DNA from: an uncultured Prevotella sp.
Lineage (GTDB): Bacteria > Bacteroidota > Bacteroidia > Bacteroidales > Bacteroidaceae
DNA: 64,000 bases
Assembly: GCA_905236755.1 (NCBI GenBank)
Contig: CAJOCR010000004.1
Location: 124,001-188,000 of the forward strand
Direction: 5' to 3'
Position numbers and translations under genes: made by a program. Every line of letters begins with the position of its first letter. Within the stretch, counting starts at the first letter, position 1. Of the stretch, positions 42,499 through 52,192 are shown piece after piece. The notes below the pieces were generated by a model. It ran no database searches. It saw only the letters and a program-made list of their open reading frames with translations, and was not told where the DNA came from.

Positions 42499-42852
42499 AT
42501 GGCTCTAAACCCCAACAAGAATCTGAAATTGTATTATTCCATTAAGGAGGTTGCTCAGATGTTTGACATTAACGAGAGTACTCTTCGTTATTGGGAAACT
42601 GAGTTTCCACATTTGCGTCCAAAAACTCAGGCGGGCACAAAAGTGCGTCAATATACTCAACAGGATATAGAAGCCATAAAAATCATCTATAATCTGGTGA
42701 AAGTTCGTGGCTTTAAGCTTGCTGCTGCGCGTAAGATGATTAACCAGAATCGTCACGCTGTTGACCGTAGCGCAGACATTCTTTCTTCGCTTATTGGTGT
42801 TAAGGAAGAGCTAAGGGCATTGAAGAAGCAACTTGATGGTTTAACTTATTAG
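42499..42852 (+). CDS. MerR-family transcriptional regulator
   Basis: A 117-residue DNA-binding protein. The N-terminal winged helix-turn-helix reads YYSIKEVAQMFDINESTLRYWETEFPHLRP, a MerR signature, followed by VRQYTQQDIEAIKIIYNLVKVRGFKLAAARKM. The C-terminal 30 residues form a short coiled coil with no metal-binding Cys. It is a common Bacteroidetes orphan MerR. No target can be named from this window. Confidence 0.88.
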   Translation: MALNPNKNLKLYYSIKEVAQMFDINESTLRYWETEFPHLRPKTQAGTKVRQYTQQDIEAIKIIYNLVKVRGFKLAAARKMINQNRHAVDRSADILSSLIGVKEELRALKKQLDGLTY

Positions 42853-42964
42853 GAGAAGCCCATCACGACCTTCCCGATAGGGAAGGAGGTTTAACTAATG
42901 AAAAGTATTCTGAAAAGCAAACAGTCTTTTCTCCCTCTCCTTCGGAGAGGGGTGGGATGAGGTT
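42853..42964. repeat. Two GC-rich palindromes between convergent genes
   Basis: CCTTCCC gata GGGAAGG at about 42871-42888 and CTCCCTCTCC ttc GGAGAGGGG near 42930-42951. They belong to the GC-rich intergenic family listed in the findings and could act as 3'-end hairpins for both flanking genes. Confidence 0.65.
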
Positions 42965-45232
42965 TTACATTACGTGCTGTATCTCCTGTAAGTCAGCAAT
43001 ATTCTTAAGTTCCTCAACAATAACTTTCACTTCTTCGCGATCGTGAACACGAATTTCTATTTTGCCCTCAAAGATTCCTTCTTCTGCTGTGAAATTCACT
43101 TTGTGAATATTTACATTTAGTTTGCTTGAAATGATTTCTGCAACATCATGAAGTATTCCCTTACGGTCTATTCCATGTACAAGAATAACAGCATCGAAAT
43201 AGCGCATCTTGTGCATGTTCCATTTCACGTCAACAATGCGATTACCGTAACTTGATTTCAGTTTGTTAGCTACCTTACAGTTGCGTAGGTGAATCTCTAT
43301 CTGGTTCTTATTGTTGATATAACCTAAGGAATCATCTCCTGGGATAGAGTGACAACATGATGGGAATACAAAACTGTCTATATTCTCTTCGGTAATAATA
43401 ACAGGCTTCTTTCTGTTGAAGTTACTATCAACAACAAATTTTTCAGTCTGCTTATCTTCTTCCTTCTTTTCCTTTGTTTTAAGAAAAGGCACATATTTGC
43501 GCCATCCTGCTGACGATTCCTTCTTGTTCTTTCCTTGCAACTCGTCAAGATCTTTCTCGCCTAAGATAATAGTCTTATCGCCTAATGCCTGGAAGAATTT
43601 CTCGTGTTTGTGGATATCATGGAATTCACATAGCTTGTCAACAATAGATGTTGTTGGCTCCATGTTTTCACGTTTCAACCATTCTGTGAGAATCTGTTCA
43701 CCTTTCTTCTGAATTTCTCTGTTATCACGACGTAGGATAGCTTGTATCTTGCTTCGTGCCTTTGCGGTGTAAACAAAGTTTATCCATGAAGGTTGTACAT
43801 GCTGACTTTTTGAAGAGAGTATCTCTACCTGGTCGCCACTCTGTAGCTTATGACTTAGTGGTACAAGTTTATGATTTACCTTAGCACCAATACAATGACT
43901 GCCTAAGAAAGTGTGAATCTCAAATGCAAAGTCAAGAGCGGTACATCCTGCAGGCATAGTCTTAATCTCTCCCTTTGGAGTAAATACGAATATTTCGCTT
44001 GCAAAGAGATTAAGCTTTATTGAATCAAGGAAATCCATTGCGTCGGGCTGTGGGTCATCAAGGATCTCCTTGATAGTACGCAGCCAGTCGTTAAGTTCGC
44101 CCTCGTCCTCCGAGTATTCGTTTTCGCCTTCTTTATATTTCCAGTGTGCAGCAAAGCCCTGCTCGGCTATTTCGTTCATGCGATTGCTTCGTATCTGACA
44201 CTCTATCCAGCGTCCTTGCTTTGACATTAATGTCACGTGCAATGCCTGATAACCATTAGCCTTTGGATGGTTTACCCAGTCGCGTAGTCTGTCAGGATGA
44301 CTCTTGTAAATCTGGTTTATTGCGACATAGATATTAAAACAGGTATTTATTTCTTCTTCTCTGCTCTTAGGTGTGTATATGATACGAACAGCAAGAATAT
44401 CGTATATTTCATCAAAGGTAACGTGTTTGTTCTGCATCTTATTCCAAATAGAATAAGGACTTTTCACACGTTCTTTGATTTGATAGTCCACTCCCATCTT
44501 ATCAAGAGCAACACGTATAGGTTCTGTAAAGCTATTGAAAAGATAGTCGCGTTGTTTCTCAGTGTCGGTAAGTTTCTTTTCTATACTCGCATATTCCTCT
44601 GGATGCTCAAACTTAAAGCTCAGATCTTCGAGTTCTGTCTTTATTTTGTTCAATCCAAGACGATTAGCTAATGGAGCATAGATATAAAGTGTTTCGCCAG
44701 CAATCTTATATTGTTTATTAGCAGGTTGCGACTCCAGTGTGCGCATATTATGCAGACGGTCGCAAATCTTTATCAGGATAACACGAATGTCATCGCTCAT
44801 GGTGAGCAGCAACTTCTTGAAGTTTTCTGCCTGTGCAGATGCTTTATCTCCAAAAATACCACCACTAATCTTTGTTAGTCCGTCAACGATGAGGGCTATC
44901 TTCTCACCAAAGATATTTTTCATATCCTCAACGGTGTAGTCGGTATCTTCAACAACATCGTGTAGTAAGGCTGCACTAATAGAAGTGGAACCAAGTCCCA
45001 TTTCTTCGCATGCAATCTGTGCAACGGCTATAGGATGCATGATATAAGGTTCGCCCGACAGTCTGCGCACTCCTTTGTGTGCTTGACGTGCGAAGTTAAA
45101 CGCCTTAGTGATGATATCTACTTTCTTTCTGTGGCGTGATGCCAGATATGTGTCGAGCAGATGCTGAAAAGCATCATCAATAAGTTTGTTGTCGGCAGCT
45201 TCTCTGTCTTTTACCTGCATGTCTGTATCCAT
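42965..45232 (-). CDS. spoT: Bifunctional (p)ppGpp synthetase/hydrolase (SpoT-type RSH)
   Basis: A 755-residue RelA/SpoT homologue that makes and degrades (p)ppGpp. The hydrolase HD domain is intact: FARQAHKGVRR, EPYIMHPIAVA and HDVVEDT (His 91, Asp 92). The synthetase domain follows (ERVKSPYSIWNKMQNKHV, YDILAVRIIY), then TGS (IFVFTPKGEIKTMPAGCTALDFAF) and a C-terminal ACT domain. It is the last gene of a parA-parB-DUF5683-mltD-rsh run. A second RSH lies at 61420-63633. Confidence 0.93.
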   Translation of the reverse strand: MDTDMQVKDREAADNKLIDDAFQHLLDTYLASRHRKKVDIITKAFNFARQAHKGVRRLSGEPYIMHPIAVAQIACEEMGLGSTSISAALLHDVVEDTDYTVEDMKNIFGEKIALIVDGLTKISGGIFGDKASAQAENFKKLLLTMSDDIRVILIKICDRLHNMRTLESQPANKQYKIAGETLYIYAPLANRLGLNKIKTELEDLSFKFEHPEEYASIEKKLTDTEKQRDYLFNSFTEPIRVALDKMGVDYQIKERVKSPYSIWNKMQNKHVTFDEIYDILAVRIIYTPKSREEEINTCFNIYVAINQIYKSHPDRLRDWVNHPKANGYQALHVTLMSKQGRWIECQIRSNRMNEIAEQGFAAHWKYKEGENEYSEDEGELNDWLRTIKEILDDPQPDAMDFLDSIKLNLFASEIFVFTPKGEIKTMPAGCTALDFAFEIHTFLGSHCIGAKVNHKLVPLSHKLQSGDQVEILSSKSQHVQPSWINFVYTAKARSKIQAILRRDNREIQKKGEQILTEWLKRENMEPTTSIVDKLCEFHDIHKHEKFFQALGDKTIILGEKDLDELQGKNKKESSAGWRKYVPFLKTKEKKEEDKQTEKFVVDSNFNRKKPVIITEENIDSFVFPSCCHSIPGDDSLGYINNKNQIEIHLRNCKVANKLKSSYGNRIVDVKWNMHKMRYFDAVILVHGIDRKGILHDVAEIISSKLNVNIHKVNFTAEEGIFEGKIEIRVHDREEVKVIVEELKNIADLQEIQHVM

Positions 45233-45262
45233 AGCTACTCCTCCTGCTTGTTCTAATAATGA

Positions 45263-46642
45263 TTACTTAATGCGAATTTTCTTACCAGCGCGTATGTTAT
45301 TACCTTTGATATTGTTAAGCTTGCGAAGCTTGCTTACTGTTGTGTGGTTACGTGCTGCAATCTCAGAGAGAGTGTCTCCATCTTTTATAGAAACCGATTT
45401 GCCACGGCTTCTGTCTTTTTTGCCTTTCTTATTGCGCTTAGAACGACTGCTACGCTTAGAATGGCTGTATGGATGTCTTGTCTGACGAAACATTGGCATC
45501 TCGTCATCTACTTCCACCTCTGTGCGCTTACTCAGTAGTTCTTCGTTTTTGTAGTTATATACAGAGTCCTCGTTGTCAATGAATTTAGTAATCATGTCAG
45601 AGGGCAAACGAAGTGTTGATGGTTGACTGTTACCGTTTACAATCTTGCGACGGTACTGTGGGTTGAGGCTCTTTATCTGATCTACCTCCATACCTAATAC
45701 AGCAGCTATCTGTTCGAAATGTATGTCGCGATTCACCTCAATAGTGTCGGTCTTTACTGGTAGGTCAGCTATCATAGGACGGATATTATGATCGCAATAA
45801 TAGTTCATAATATAGTTAGCTGCTATGAAAGCTGGCACATATCCGCGTGTCTCTTGTGGCAGATAGTTATATATTTCCCAATAGTCTTTCTTTTTGGAAC
45901 GATGCATAGCCTTGTTGATCTTTTCAGGACCGCAGTTGTAGGCTGCAATAACGATGTTCCAGTCACCAAATATTTTGTACAGGTCGCTCAAATAGTGAGC
46001 TGCTGCATACGATGCCTTGTAGGGATCACGACGTTCGTCAACAAGTGAGTTTATCTTAAGACCATAGCGTTTTGCGGTAGTAATCATGAACTGCCATAAT
46101 CCTGTAGCACCGACACGGCTCACTGCGCGTGGGTTCAAAGCTGACTCAATAACAGGAAGATACTTTAGTTCAAGTGGTAGTCCGTAACTCTCTAATGCCT
46201 CTTCAAAAATTGGCATGTAGAGATTCTGAGCTCCAAGCATATAAGCCACGCTATGACGAAGGTCGCTACTGTATCTGTCGATGAAGCGCTGCACAATATC
46301 GTTATAAGGCATCTCAATAACTGTTGGCAGTTTGCTCAGACGAAGTTTATATACGTCTTTATCATAAATAGGGTTTATGTCTGGCCACTTATAAGTTGTG
46401 TCTGGATGCAGATAGGCGCGAGTGTTATAGAGGTTAAGCAAACTGTCTACATCTGTTGACATTGCTTCAGGAAGATCAATTTCCTCTTCTTCGCCCTTGG
46501 CATTCTTCACCTTGATCTTTGAATCTGGTGCATCATCTTCGTAATATTCTTCTTCGTCCTCGTCTTCTACTTCTACCTGCGCCTGCATAGTACATGTGCC
46601 GGCAAAAAGCATAGCGAGTATAGTTAAATAAAATTTATTCAT
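45263..46642 (-). CDS. mltD: MltD-like lytic transglycosylase with LysM domain
   Basis: Cuts peptidoglycan glycan strands in the periplasm. 459 residues: a signal peptide (ending TMQAQ), an acidic stretch, then the SLT domain with the catalytic Glu in VIESALNPRAVSRVGATGLWQFM and the AAYNCGPEKINKA motif. A Lys/Arg/Ser-rich linker leads to one C-terminal LysM (IKDGDTLSEIAARNHTTVSKLRKLNNIKGNNI) that binds glycan. It sits between a DUF5683 gene and rsh in a usual Bacteroidetes order. Confidence 0.93.
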   Translation of the reverse strand: MNKFYLTILAMLFAGTCTMQAQVEVEDEDEEEYYEDDAPDSKIKVKNAKGEEEEIDLPEAMSTDVDSLLNLYNTRAYLHPDTTYKWPDINPIYDKDVYKLRLSKLPTVIEMPYNDIVQRFIDRYSSDLRHSVAYMLGAQNLYMPIFEEALESYGLPLELKYLPVIESALNPRAVSRVGATGLWQFMITTAKRYGLKINSLVDERRDPYKASYAAAHYLSDLYKIFGDWNIVIAAYNCGPEKINKAMHRSKKKDYWEIYNYLPQETRGYVPAFIAANYIMNYYCDHNIRPMIADLPVKTDTIEVNRDIHFEQIAAVLGMEVDQIKSLNPQYRRKIVNGNSQPSTLRLPSDMITKFIDNEDSVYNYKNEELLSKRTEVEVDDEMPMFRQTRHPYSHSKRSSRSKRNKKGKKDRSRGKSVSIKDGDTLSEIAARNHTTVSKLRKLNNIKGNNIRAGKKIRIK

Positions 46643-46698
46643 TATATTGTTAGTATCTTTTTCTGATGTAATTATGAGATATTATCTCTTTTGTTGAA

Positions 46699-47409
46699 TT
46701 AAAAAGTTAGACTACAGTTCACACCTACAGCTCCTTGTAATGGATTGCTTGTTGCGCCATTGTTTATAACTGCTGGCGAAACACGCAGACTGAGGTCGTT
46801 GGAAATATCGAATTCCGACAACGAAGCATCTACATAAGCATCAATCACAGAGAGAGCATATACGCCAACGAGAACAAAGAAGCTCATGTCACGCCATCTA
46901 CGGAAGCGATCTTTTCTATTGCGGAATAGTTCCTTGTAGCGAGTATCAGTTAACTCGTTGATACTTGTTGTTCCTATATGCAGAAACTTGTTGTAGCTAT
47001 CAGTAGCAGGATTGCCGTCAGAGATATCAATATATGCCTGTGCGTAGTCGTGGTACATTCCGTTGTTCCAACTCATAGCATACACACAACCTACGATACC
47101 ACCATAGAAAATAGGCAATTTCCAGAACTTACGATTGTAAATCTGGCCTGCTCCTGGTAATACTAATGCCATCCACAACGCCCTTTTGGGGTCAGGACGC
47201 CATGTAGCCCAGTCGCGCTTCTGCTTTTTAATCATCACGCTGTTGCTTTTTAGTTGTACGCTATCTTCGTGAGTCAGAATCTTTTCTGCTTTGATAGCTA
47301 TGGTGTCGCTGACAAGAATACGAGAAATAGAATCTTCTTGTGCTCTTGCACTGCTACACAACGCCAATAGCGACAGTATGATGATATATATATGTGATAA
47401 TCTGTTCAC
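46699..47409 (-). CDS. DUF5683 family protein
   Basis: A 236-residue envelope protein with a signal peptide (ending SSARAQ) and a conserved centre, WRPDPKRALWMALVLPGAGQIYNRKFWKLPIFYGG, followed by two or three hydrophobic segments. This matches the DUF5683 family that always lies between parB and a lytic transglycosylase in Bacteroidetes. The function is unknown. The gap to parB is only 5 bases, so they share a transcript. Confidence 0.85.
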   Translation of the reverse strand: MNRLSHIYIIILSLLALCSSARAQEDSISRILVSDTIAIKAEKILTHEDSVQLKSNSVMIKKQKRDWATWRPDPKRALWMALVLPGAGQIYNRKFWKLPIFYGGIVGCVYAMSWNNGMYHDYAQAYIDISDGNPATDSYNKFLHIGTTSINELTDTRYKELFRNRKDRFRRWRDMSFFVLVGVYALSVIDAYVDASLSEFDISNDLSLRVSPAVINNGATSNPLQGAVGVNCSLTF

Positions 47410-47414
47410 TTATA

Positions 47415-48323
47415 TCAATCTTTCAATTTATTCAAAACGCTCATGATGCGTTCCAAATCTTCTGCATCTGTAAAAGGAATGCTTATTTTACCTTTTCCCT
47501 TAGGATTACATGTGAGCTGTACCTTTGTTCCTAAATAGCTTGCAATACTTTCGCGTGCCTGCATAAAGCTTTCAGGCAACTGGTTCTTAGCAACAATAGT
47601 TTTTTTGCCGGTATTAATATCTTCACCACTTTTCAGGTGTTGAACCAGTTCCTCTACTTTACGTACAGAGTATGAGTTCTTAAGGATCTCCTTGAAGAGT
47701 TTTATCTGCAAAGAAGGACTTTCAAGAGAGAGCAAGGCACGGGCATGACCCATGTCGATTTCTTTCTTCTGCAATGCCATCTGTACTTGTGCAGGAAGTT
47801 TCAACAAACGCAAGTAGTTGGTGATAGCTGTGCGACTCTTACCTACACGCTTACTCACTTCCTCTTGTGTCATCTTGCTCTGCTCAAGCAGATGTTCATA
47901 GCTCAAGGCTATTTCTATTGCATTGAGATCTTCGCGCTGAATGTTTTCCACCAGCGCCATCTCCATAACGTTCTCATCCTTGATGGTACGGATGTATGCA
48001 GGTATAGCCTGCAGTCCTGCAATCTGACTTGCTTTCCAACGGCGTTCACCAGCGATAATCTGGAAACGATTATCGTCAACCTGTCTAAGGGTGATAGGCT
48101 GGATGATACCAATAGCTGCGATGCTGTCAGCAAGTTCTTGGAGTGCAGTCTGGTCAAACTCTCTACGAGGCTGATTTGGATTCGGCTCAATCTGGTCAAT
48201 AGCAATCTCGTTTATTGTGCTACTGCCTGATGTGCTTACTGCTTCTGTAGAGATTAATGCGTCAAGACCGCGTCCCAAGGCATTTGTCTTTGTATTATGA
48301 TTGTATTTTTTGTGTACCGCCAT
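47415..48323 (-). CDS. parB: Chromosome-partitioning protein ParB
   Basis: A 302-residue parS-binding CTPase clamp. Motifs are RGLDALIS, QIEPNPNQPRREFD, GERRWKASQIAGL (CTP-binding Arg patch), LVENIQREDLNAIEIALSY and the helix-turn-helix around EEVSKRVGKSRTAITNYLRLLKLP. It follows parA in the usual order. No convincing parS site (TGTTTCACGTGAAACA type) was seen in the window. Confidence 0.96.
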   Translation of the reverse strand: MAVHKKYNHNTKTNALGRGLDALISTEAVSTSGSSTINEIAIDQIEPNPNQPRREFDQTALQELADSIAAIGIIQPITLRQVDDNRFQIIAGERRWKASQIAGLQAIPAYIRTIKDENVMEMALVENIQREDLNAIEIALSYEHLLEQSKMTQEEVSKRVGKSRTAITNYLRLLKLPAQVQMALQKKEIDMGHARALLSLESPSLQIKLFKEILKNSYSVRKVEELVQHLKSGEDINTGKKTIVAKNQLPESFMQARESIASYLGTKVQLTCNPKGKGKISIPFTDAEDLERIMSVLNKLKD

Positions 48324-48369
48324 TTTTATTACTCATTTTGAATGTTGAACGTTCAACGAGTGATTGCTT

Positions 48370-49134
48370 TTATGAATTCTTGTTTATAATTTCTTTTGCT
48401 AATGCCAAGTGGTTCTTTGCACCTGTAGAATCAGCATCGTAAAGAATTACAGGAAGACCATGACTTGGACTCTCTGATAGTTTTACGTTACGCTGTATAA
48501 CGGTCTTGAACACTAACTCTTGGAAGTGTCGTTTCACTTCGTCATAAATCTGATTAGCCAAACGCAAACGACTGTCATACATAGTGAGCAGGAATCCCTC
48601 AATCTCAAGTTTTGGATTCAGCTTGCTTTTGATAATCTTTATCGTGTTGAGCAGTTTGCTGATACCCTCGAGAGCAAAGTATTCACATTGTACAGGAATG
48701 ATTACAGAATCAGCTGCAGTAAGTGAGTTCACGGTAATAAGTCCTAATGAAGGACTACAGTCGATTAGTATGTAATCATATTCATCACGAATAGGCTCAA
48801 GAAGAGTCTTTATAACCTTCTCGCGATTCTTGATGTTAAGCATTTCAATCTCAGCACCTACCAAGTCAATGTGACTGGGAATGATGTCAAGACCATTAAT
48901 ATCTGTGGTATATATAGCATCTCTCACGTCGGCATGATCTATGATACACTCATAGAGAGAACAGTCAACTTCTTTGATGTCAACACCCAGACCGCTTGAT
49001 GCGTTTGCCTGAGGATCAGCGTCAACAACGAGTACTGTCTTCTCAAGTGTTGCCAACGAGGCGGCCAAGTTTATTGTTGTGGTTGTTTTACCCACACCAC
49101 CTTTCTGATTAGCTAAAGCGATTATTTTTGCCAT
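48370..49134 (-). CDS. parA: Chromosome-partitioning ATPase ParA
   Basis: A 254-residue ParA/Soj ATPase that moves ParB-bound origins. The deviant Walker A motif KGGVGKTTT is at 11-19, followed by VLVVDADPQANASSGLG and IDCSPSLGLITVNSL. Length is usual for chromosomal ParA. It starts the parA-parB-DUF5683-mltD-rsh operon and has its own -7 element. surE diverges from it across about 100 bases. Confidence 0.96.
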   Translation of the reverse strand: MAKIIALANQKGGVGKTTTTINLAASLATLEKTVLVVDADPQANASSGLGVDIKEVDCSLYECIIDHADVRDAIYTTDINGLDIIPSHIDLVGAEIEMLNIKNREKVIKTLLEPIRDEYDYILIDCSPSLGLITVNSLTAADSVIIPVQCEYFALEGISKLLNTIKIIKSKLNPKLEIEGFLLTMYDSRLRLANQIYDEVKRHFQELVFKTVIQRNVKLSESPSHGLPVILYDADSTGAKNHLALAKEIINKNS

Positions 49135-49158
49135 GTCTTAATAAATAACATTTGGCTA

Positions 49159-49166
49159 CAAAGTTA
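49159..49166 (-). promoter_or_regulatory. Probable -7 element of the parA operon
   Basis: The minus strand reads TAACTTTG, 24 bases before the parA ATG. Confidence 0.5.
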
Positions 49167-49208
49167 CATATTTTATGTGAGAAAGCGATGAATTAAACCA
49201 TTTTTTAG

Positions 49209-49216
49209 TACTTTTG
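49209..49216 (+). promoter_or_regulatory. Probable -7 element of surE-lpxB
   Basis: TACTTTTG, 19 bases before the surE ATG at 49236. A -33 TTG is not seen at the usual distance. Confidence 0.5.
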
Positions 49217-49235
49217 CAACGAAATAGACAAGAAA

Positions 49236-50009
49236 ATGGACAATTTTAAGAAACCTTTTATTTTGATTTCTAATGACGATGGCTATCATGCGAATGGTAT
49301 TAAGACTCTCGTTAGATTTCTCAAAGATAAAGCCGATCTGCTTGTTGTAGCTCCAGAATCGGCTCGCTCTGGCTTTTCATGTGCCTTCTCGGCAACAACG
49401 CCATTACGTCTTAAACGTCGTCATAATATGGGCGATGTAGAGGTTTGGAGCTGTAATGGTACACCTGTTGATTGTGTTAAGCTTGCACTTAATCAGTTTT
49501 GTCAGAACCGCCAACCTGATATCATTATTGGTGGTATCAATCATGGTGACAATTCTACAGTAAACAGTCATTATTCTGGCACTATGGGCGTAGCCTTTGA
49601 AGGTTGTATGAAATATATTCCATCTATTGCTTTCTCGTCATGTGATTACGACACAGAGGCTGATCTTAGCTATTTAGAGAAGGAGGTGGTAAAAATTGTT
49701 ACAAAAGTATGTCAAGAAGGCTTACCTAAAGGTGTCTGCCTGAATGTTAACTTCCCAAAGGAACATCCGTTTAAGGGTGTTCGTGCTTGTCGTATGACCT
49801 ATGGTCAATGGGTAAACGAAATAGTTGAGGAGCGCCATCCTCGTGGCTACGATTATTTTTGGATGGTAGGCGAGTATCGTAACGATGAACCTACAGCTGA
49901 AGACACTGATCAATGGGCTGTTGAACATGGATATGTGGCAATAACGCCTACGACTATCGATGTTACGGCTCATGAGTTTATAGATAAAGTAAAAGAATGG
50001 GAGCTTTAA
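49236..50009 (+). CDS. surE: 5'/3'-nucleotidase SurE
   Basis: A 257-residue metal-dependent nucleotidase acting on nucleoside monophosphates. The N-terminal metal site ISNDDGYHANGIKTL, then APESARSGFSCAFS, WSCNGTPVDCVKLAL and IIGGINHGDN..YSGTMGVAFEG are all present. The gene lies 10 bases before lpxB and shares its transcript. Confidence 0.95.
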   Translation: MDNFKKPFILISNDDGYHANGIKTLVRFLKDKADLLVVAPESARSGFSCAFSATTPLRLKRRHNMGDVEVWSCNGTPVDCVKLALNQFCQNRQPDIIIGGINHGDNSTVNSHYSGTMGVAFEGCMKYIPSIAFSSCDYDTEADLSYLEKEVVKIVTKVCQEGLPKGVCLNVNFPKEHPFKGVRACRMTYGQWVNEIVEERHPRGYDYFWMVGEYRNDEPTAEDTDQWAVEHGYVAITPTTIDVTAHEFIDKVKEWEL

Positions 50010-50019
50010 TGTATAGCAA

Positions 50020-51210
50020 ATGAAGTATTATCTCATAGTTGGTGAAACAAGTGGAGAGTTGCATGCAAGTCATTTGATGCGCTCGCTGAAATACTACGAC
50101 AATAAAGCGCAATTTCGCTTTATTGGTGGCGACCTTATGCAACGTGAAGGAGGAGTTCGTGTGCGTCACTATAAAGAGATGGCGTATATGGGATTTATTC
50201 CTGTTCTTATGCATCTTCGCACCATATTCCGTAATATGGATATGGTGAAGCGTGATATTGTAAAATGGCAGCCTGATGTAGTTATTCTTGTTGATTATGC
50301 AGGATTCAACCTCAATATAGCCAAATATCTGAAGAAGAATACTAACATTCCTGTATATTATTATATTTCACCAAAGATATGGGCGTGGAAAGAGCATCGT
50401 ATCAAAGCCATCAAACGTGATGTTGATGAGATGTTCTCTATCCTTCCTTTTGAAGTTGATTTCTTTGAAAAGAAGCATAACTACCCAATTCATTATGTGG
50501 GTAATCCTACGGCTGATGAGGTGCGTTTGTTCTGTAAGAACTACAATACCCAACGTAAGAATTTCCTACGCAAGCGTCGTTTGCATCCTTACAAACCAAT
50601 TATAGCACTTTTGGCAGGTAGTAGAAAGCAAGAGATAAAAGATAATCTTCCTGCTATGATTGAGGCTGCAAGTCATTTTGCCGAAGGCTATCAGATTGTT
50701 CTTGCTTGTGCACCAAGTGTTGAGGATGAGTTTTATGACGAAGTATTGAGAAATGCTAAAAAGAAAGGTATTAAAACGTCTGTTGTTCGTCGTGTGAAGA
50801 ATTCTACCTATCCTTTGCTTTTCCATTCTACGGTGGCTCTTGTAACCAGCGGAACAGCTACTCTTGAAACAGCCTTGTTTGATGTTCCTCAAGTAGTATG
50901 TTATAAGGTTCCTATGCCTCGTATTGCTCGTTTCGCCTTCAATCATATTATCAAGGTTAAGTTCATTAGTCTTGTTAATCTGATTTGTAATCGTGAGGTT
51001 GTAAGGGAACTATTTGCTGAACGCTTTACAGTAGAGACTATCACCTCAGAACTGAAAAAGATTCTTCCTGGTCGCGATGAACGTGACAAAATGCTTAGTG
51101 ATTATGCCGAATTGCGCCAACGCCTCGGCGACACTATAGCACCTGATAATGCTGCACTACTTATGGTAAAACTGCTGAAAGAGCGCCAGGCATCACGCGC
51201 TACGTATTAA
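50020..51210 (+). CDS. lpxB: Lipid-A-disaccharide synthase
   Basis: A 396-residue membrane-associated glycosyltransferase that joins two acylated glucosamines to make the lipid A disaccharide. The start VGETSGELHASHLM, YISPKIWAWKEHRI, PFEVDFFEKKHNYPIHYVGNP, LLAGSRKQEIKDNLP and TSGTATLETALFDVPQVVCYK are conserved LpxB motifs. It shows that the organism makes lipid A, so a Gram-negative envelope. A strong bidirectional terminator follows. Confidence 0.96.
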   Translation: MKYYLIVGETSGELHASHLMRSLKYYDNKAQFRFIGGDLMQREGGVRVRHYKEMAYMGFIPVLMHLRTIFRNMDMVKRDIVKWQPDVVILVDYAGFNLNIAKYLKKNTNIPVYYYISPKIWAWKEHRIKAIKRDVDEMFSILPFEVDFFEKKHNYPIHYVGNPTADEVRLFCKNYNTQRKNFLRKRRLHPYKPIIALLAGSRKQEIKDNLPAMIEAASHFAEGYQIVLACAPSVEDEFYDEVLRNAKKKGIKTSVVRRVKNSTYPLLFHSTVALVTSGTATLETALFDVPQVVCYKVPMPRIARFAFNHIIKVKFISLVNLICNREVVRELFAERFTVETITSELKKILPGRDERDKMLSDYAELRQRLGDTIAPDNAALLMVKLLKERQASRATY

Positions 51211-51234
51211 AGAATAAGTGACAAATGATAAAGA

Positions 51235-51276
51235 AAAGCCCCTTCAGATTCTCAATAAAATCTGAAGGGGCTTTTT
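51235..51276. terminator. Bidirectional terminator between lpxB and cdsA
   Basis: A 15-bp near-perfect stem (AAGCCCCTTCAGATT / AATCTGAAGGGGCTT) with a 7-base loop and flanking A and T tracts, ending convergent transcripts from both sides. A GC-rich palindrome fragment follows at 51280-51311. Confidence 0.9.
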
Positions 51277-51315
51277 AAGCTTCTCCCATCAAGAGGGGAG
51301 GTTGGGAAGGGTCTA

Positions 51316-52188
51316 TTATATTAGCTGAATAGTATACAAATAAATCACCGCAGCAGGAATAGCCAAAAGGCTGCTGTCGAAGCGATCGAGCATACCGCCG
51401 TGTCCTGGTAGGATGTTGCCACTGTCTTTTATGCCGAGGGTACGCTTGAACAAGCTCTCTACAAGATCGCCCCATGTGCCGAAGATAGCTACAATGATTC
51501 CGAGTCCCATCCAGCCAACGATAGACAAGCGAATATTCTCTTCTGCTACACCTTGGTTAGCATAATATCCGATGGCTGCAGCTACGATAATAACCAGTAT
51601 GCCACCACCTATGCTGCCTTCCCAACTCTTAGCAGGACTGATTCTTGGGAATAGTTTGTGCTTTCCGAATAACGAGCCTGAGCAATAAGCGCCTGTATCG
51701 TTTGTCCATAAGAACACAAAGATGCTTAATGGCAGTAGCATATCGTATGTTACTGTTTGTCCATCATTACTCATTTCAAAGGCTACTACGTTGAGCATAG
51801 CAAAAGGCAGAGCAATATACATCTGTCCGAGCATGGTGTAGGCCCAATCGTTGATAGGGTTGTTCTGCTTCAGGTATAGTTCACTTATAAACAGATAAAC
51901 TATTGTGAGGAGGTAGGGGATGAAGATAATGAAATTATGTACCATTCCCATGCGCCATGCTGCTACGGCAAGAAAGAAATAAACTCCCGCAACTGTTGAT
52001 ATCATGCGGTTTACTCTTATCTCGTTCCATGTGTTCACCAGTCCTGTGTATTCCCATATTGTCATACCAGTAATAAGGGCAAACAAAGCCACCATAGCTC
52101 GTGGACTCATAAATCCTGCTACCATTACGGCAACGAACAGTACGCCAGTTATAAAGCGTACAACCAGATTTTTCTGTTTATCAGTCAT
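51316..52188 (-). CDS. cdsA: Phosphatidate cytidylyltransferase
   Basis: Makes CDP-diacylglycerol, precursor of all phospholipids. 290 residues from the ATG at 52188; the longer frame runs into the ftsH stop. Multiple membrane helices precede the family signature near the C-terminus: FPRISPAKSWEGSIGG, GTWGDLVESLFKRTLGIKDSG and LPGHGGMLDRFDSSL. Third gene of the rsfS-ftsH-cdsA operon; only 4 bases separate it from ftsH. Confidence 0.95.
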   Translation of the reverse strand: MTDKQKNLVVRFITGVLFVAVMVAGFMSPRAMVALFALITGMTIWEYTGLVNTWNEIRVNRMISTVAGVYFFLAVAAWRMGMVHNFIIFIPYLLTIVYLFISELYLKQNNPINDWAYTMLGQMYIALPFAMLNVVAFEMSNDGQTVTYDMLLPLSIFVFLWTNDTGAYCSGSLFGKHKLFPRISPAKSWEGSIGGGILVIIVAAAIGYYANQGVAEENIRLSIVGWMGLGIIVAIFGTWGDLVESLFKRTLGIKDSGNILPGHGGMLDRFDSSLLAIPAAVIYLYTIQLI

Positions 52189-52192
52189 AGTT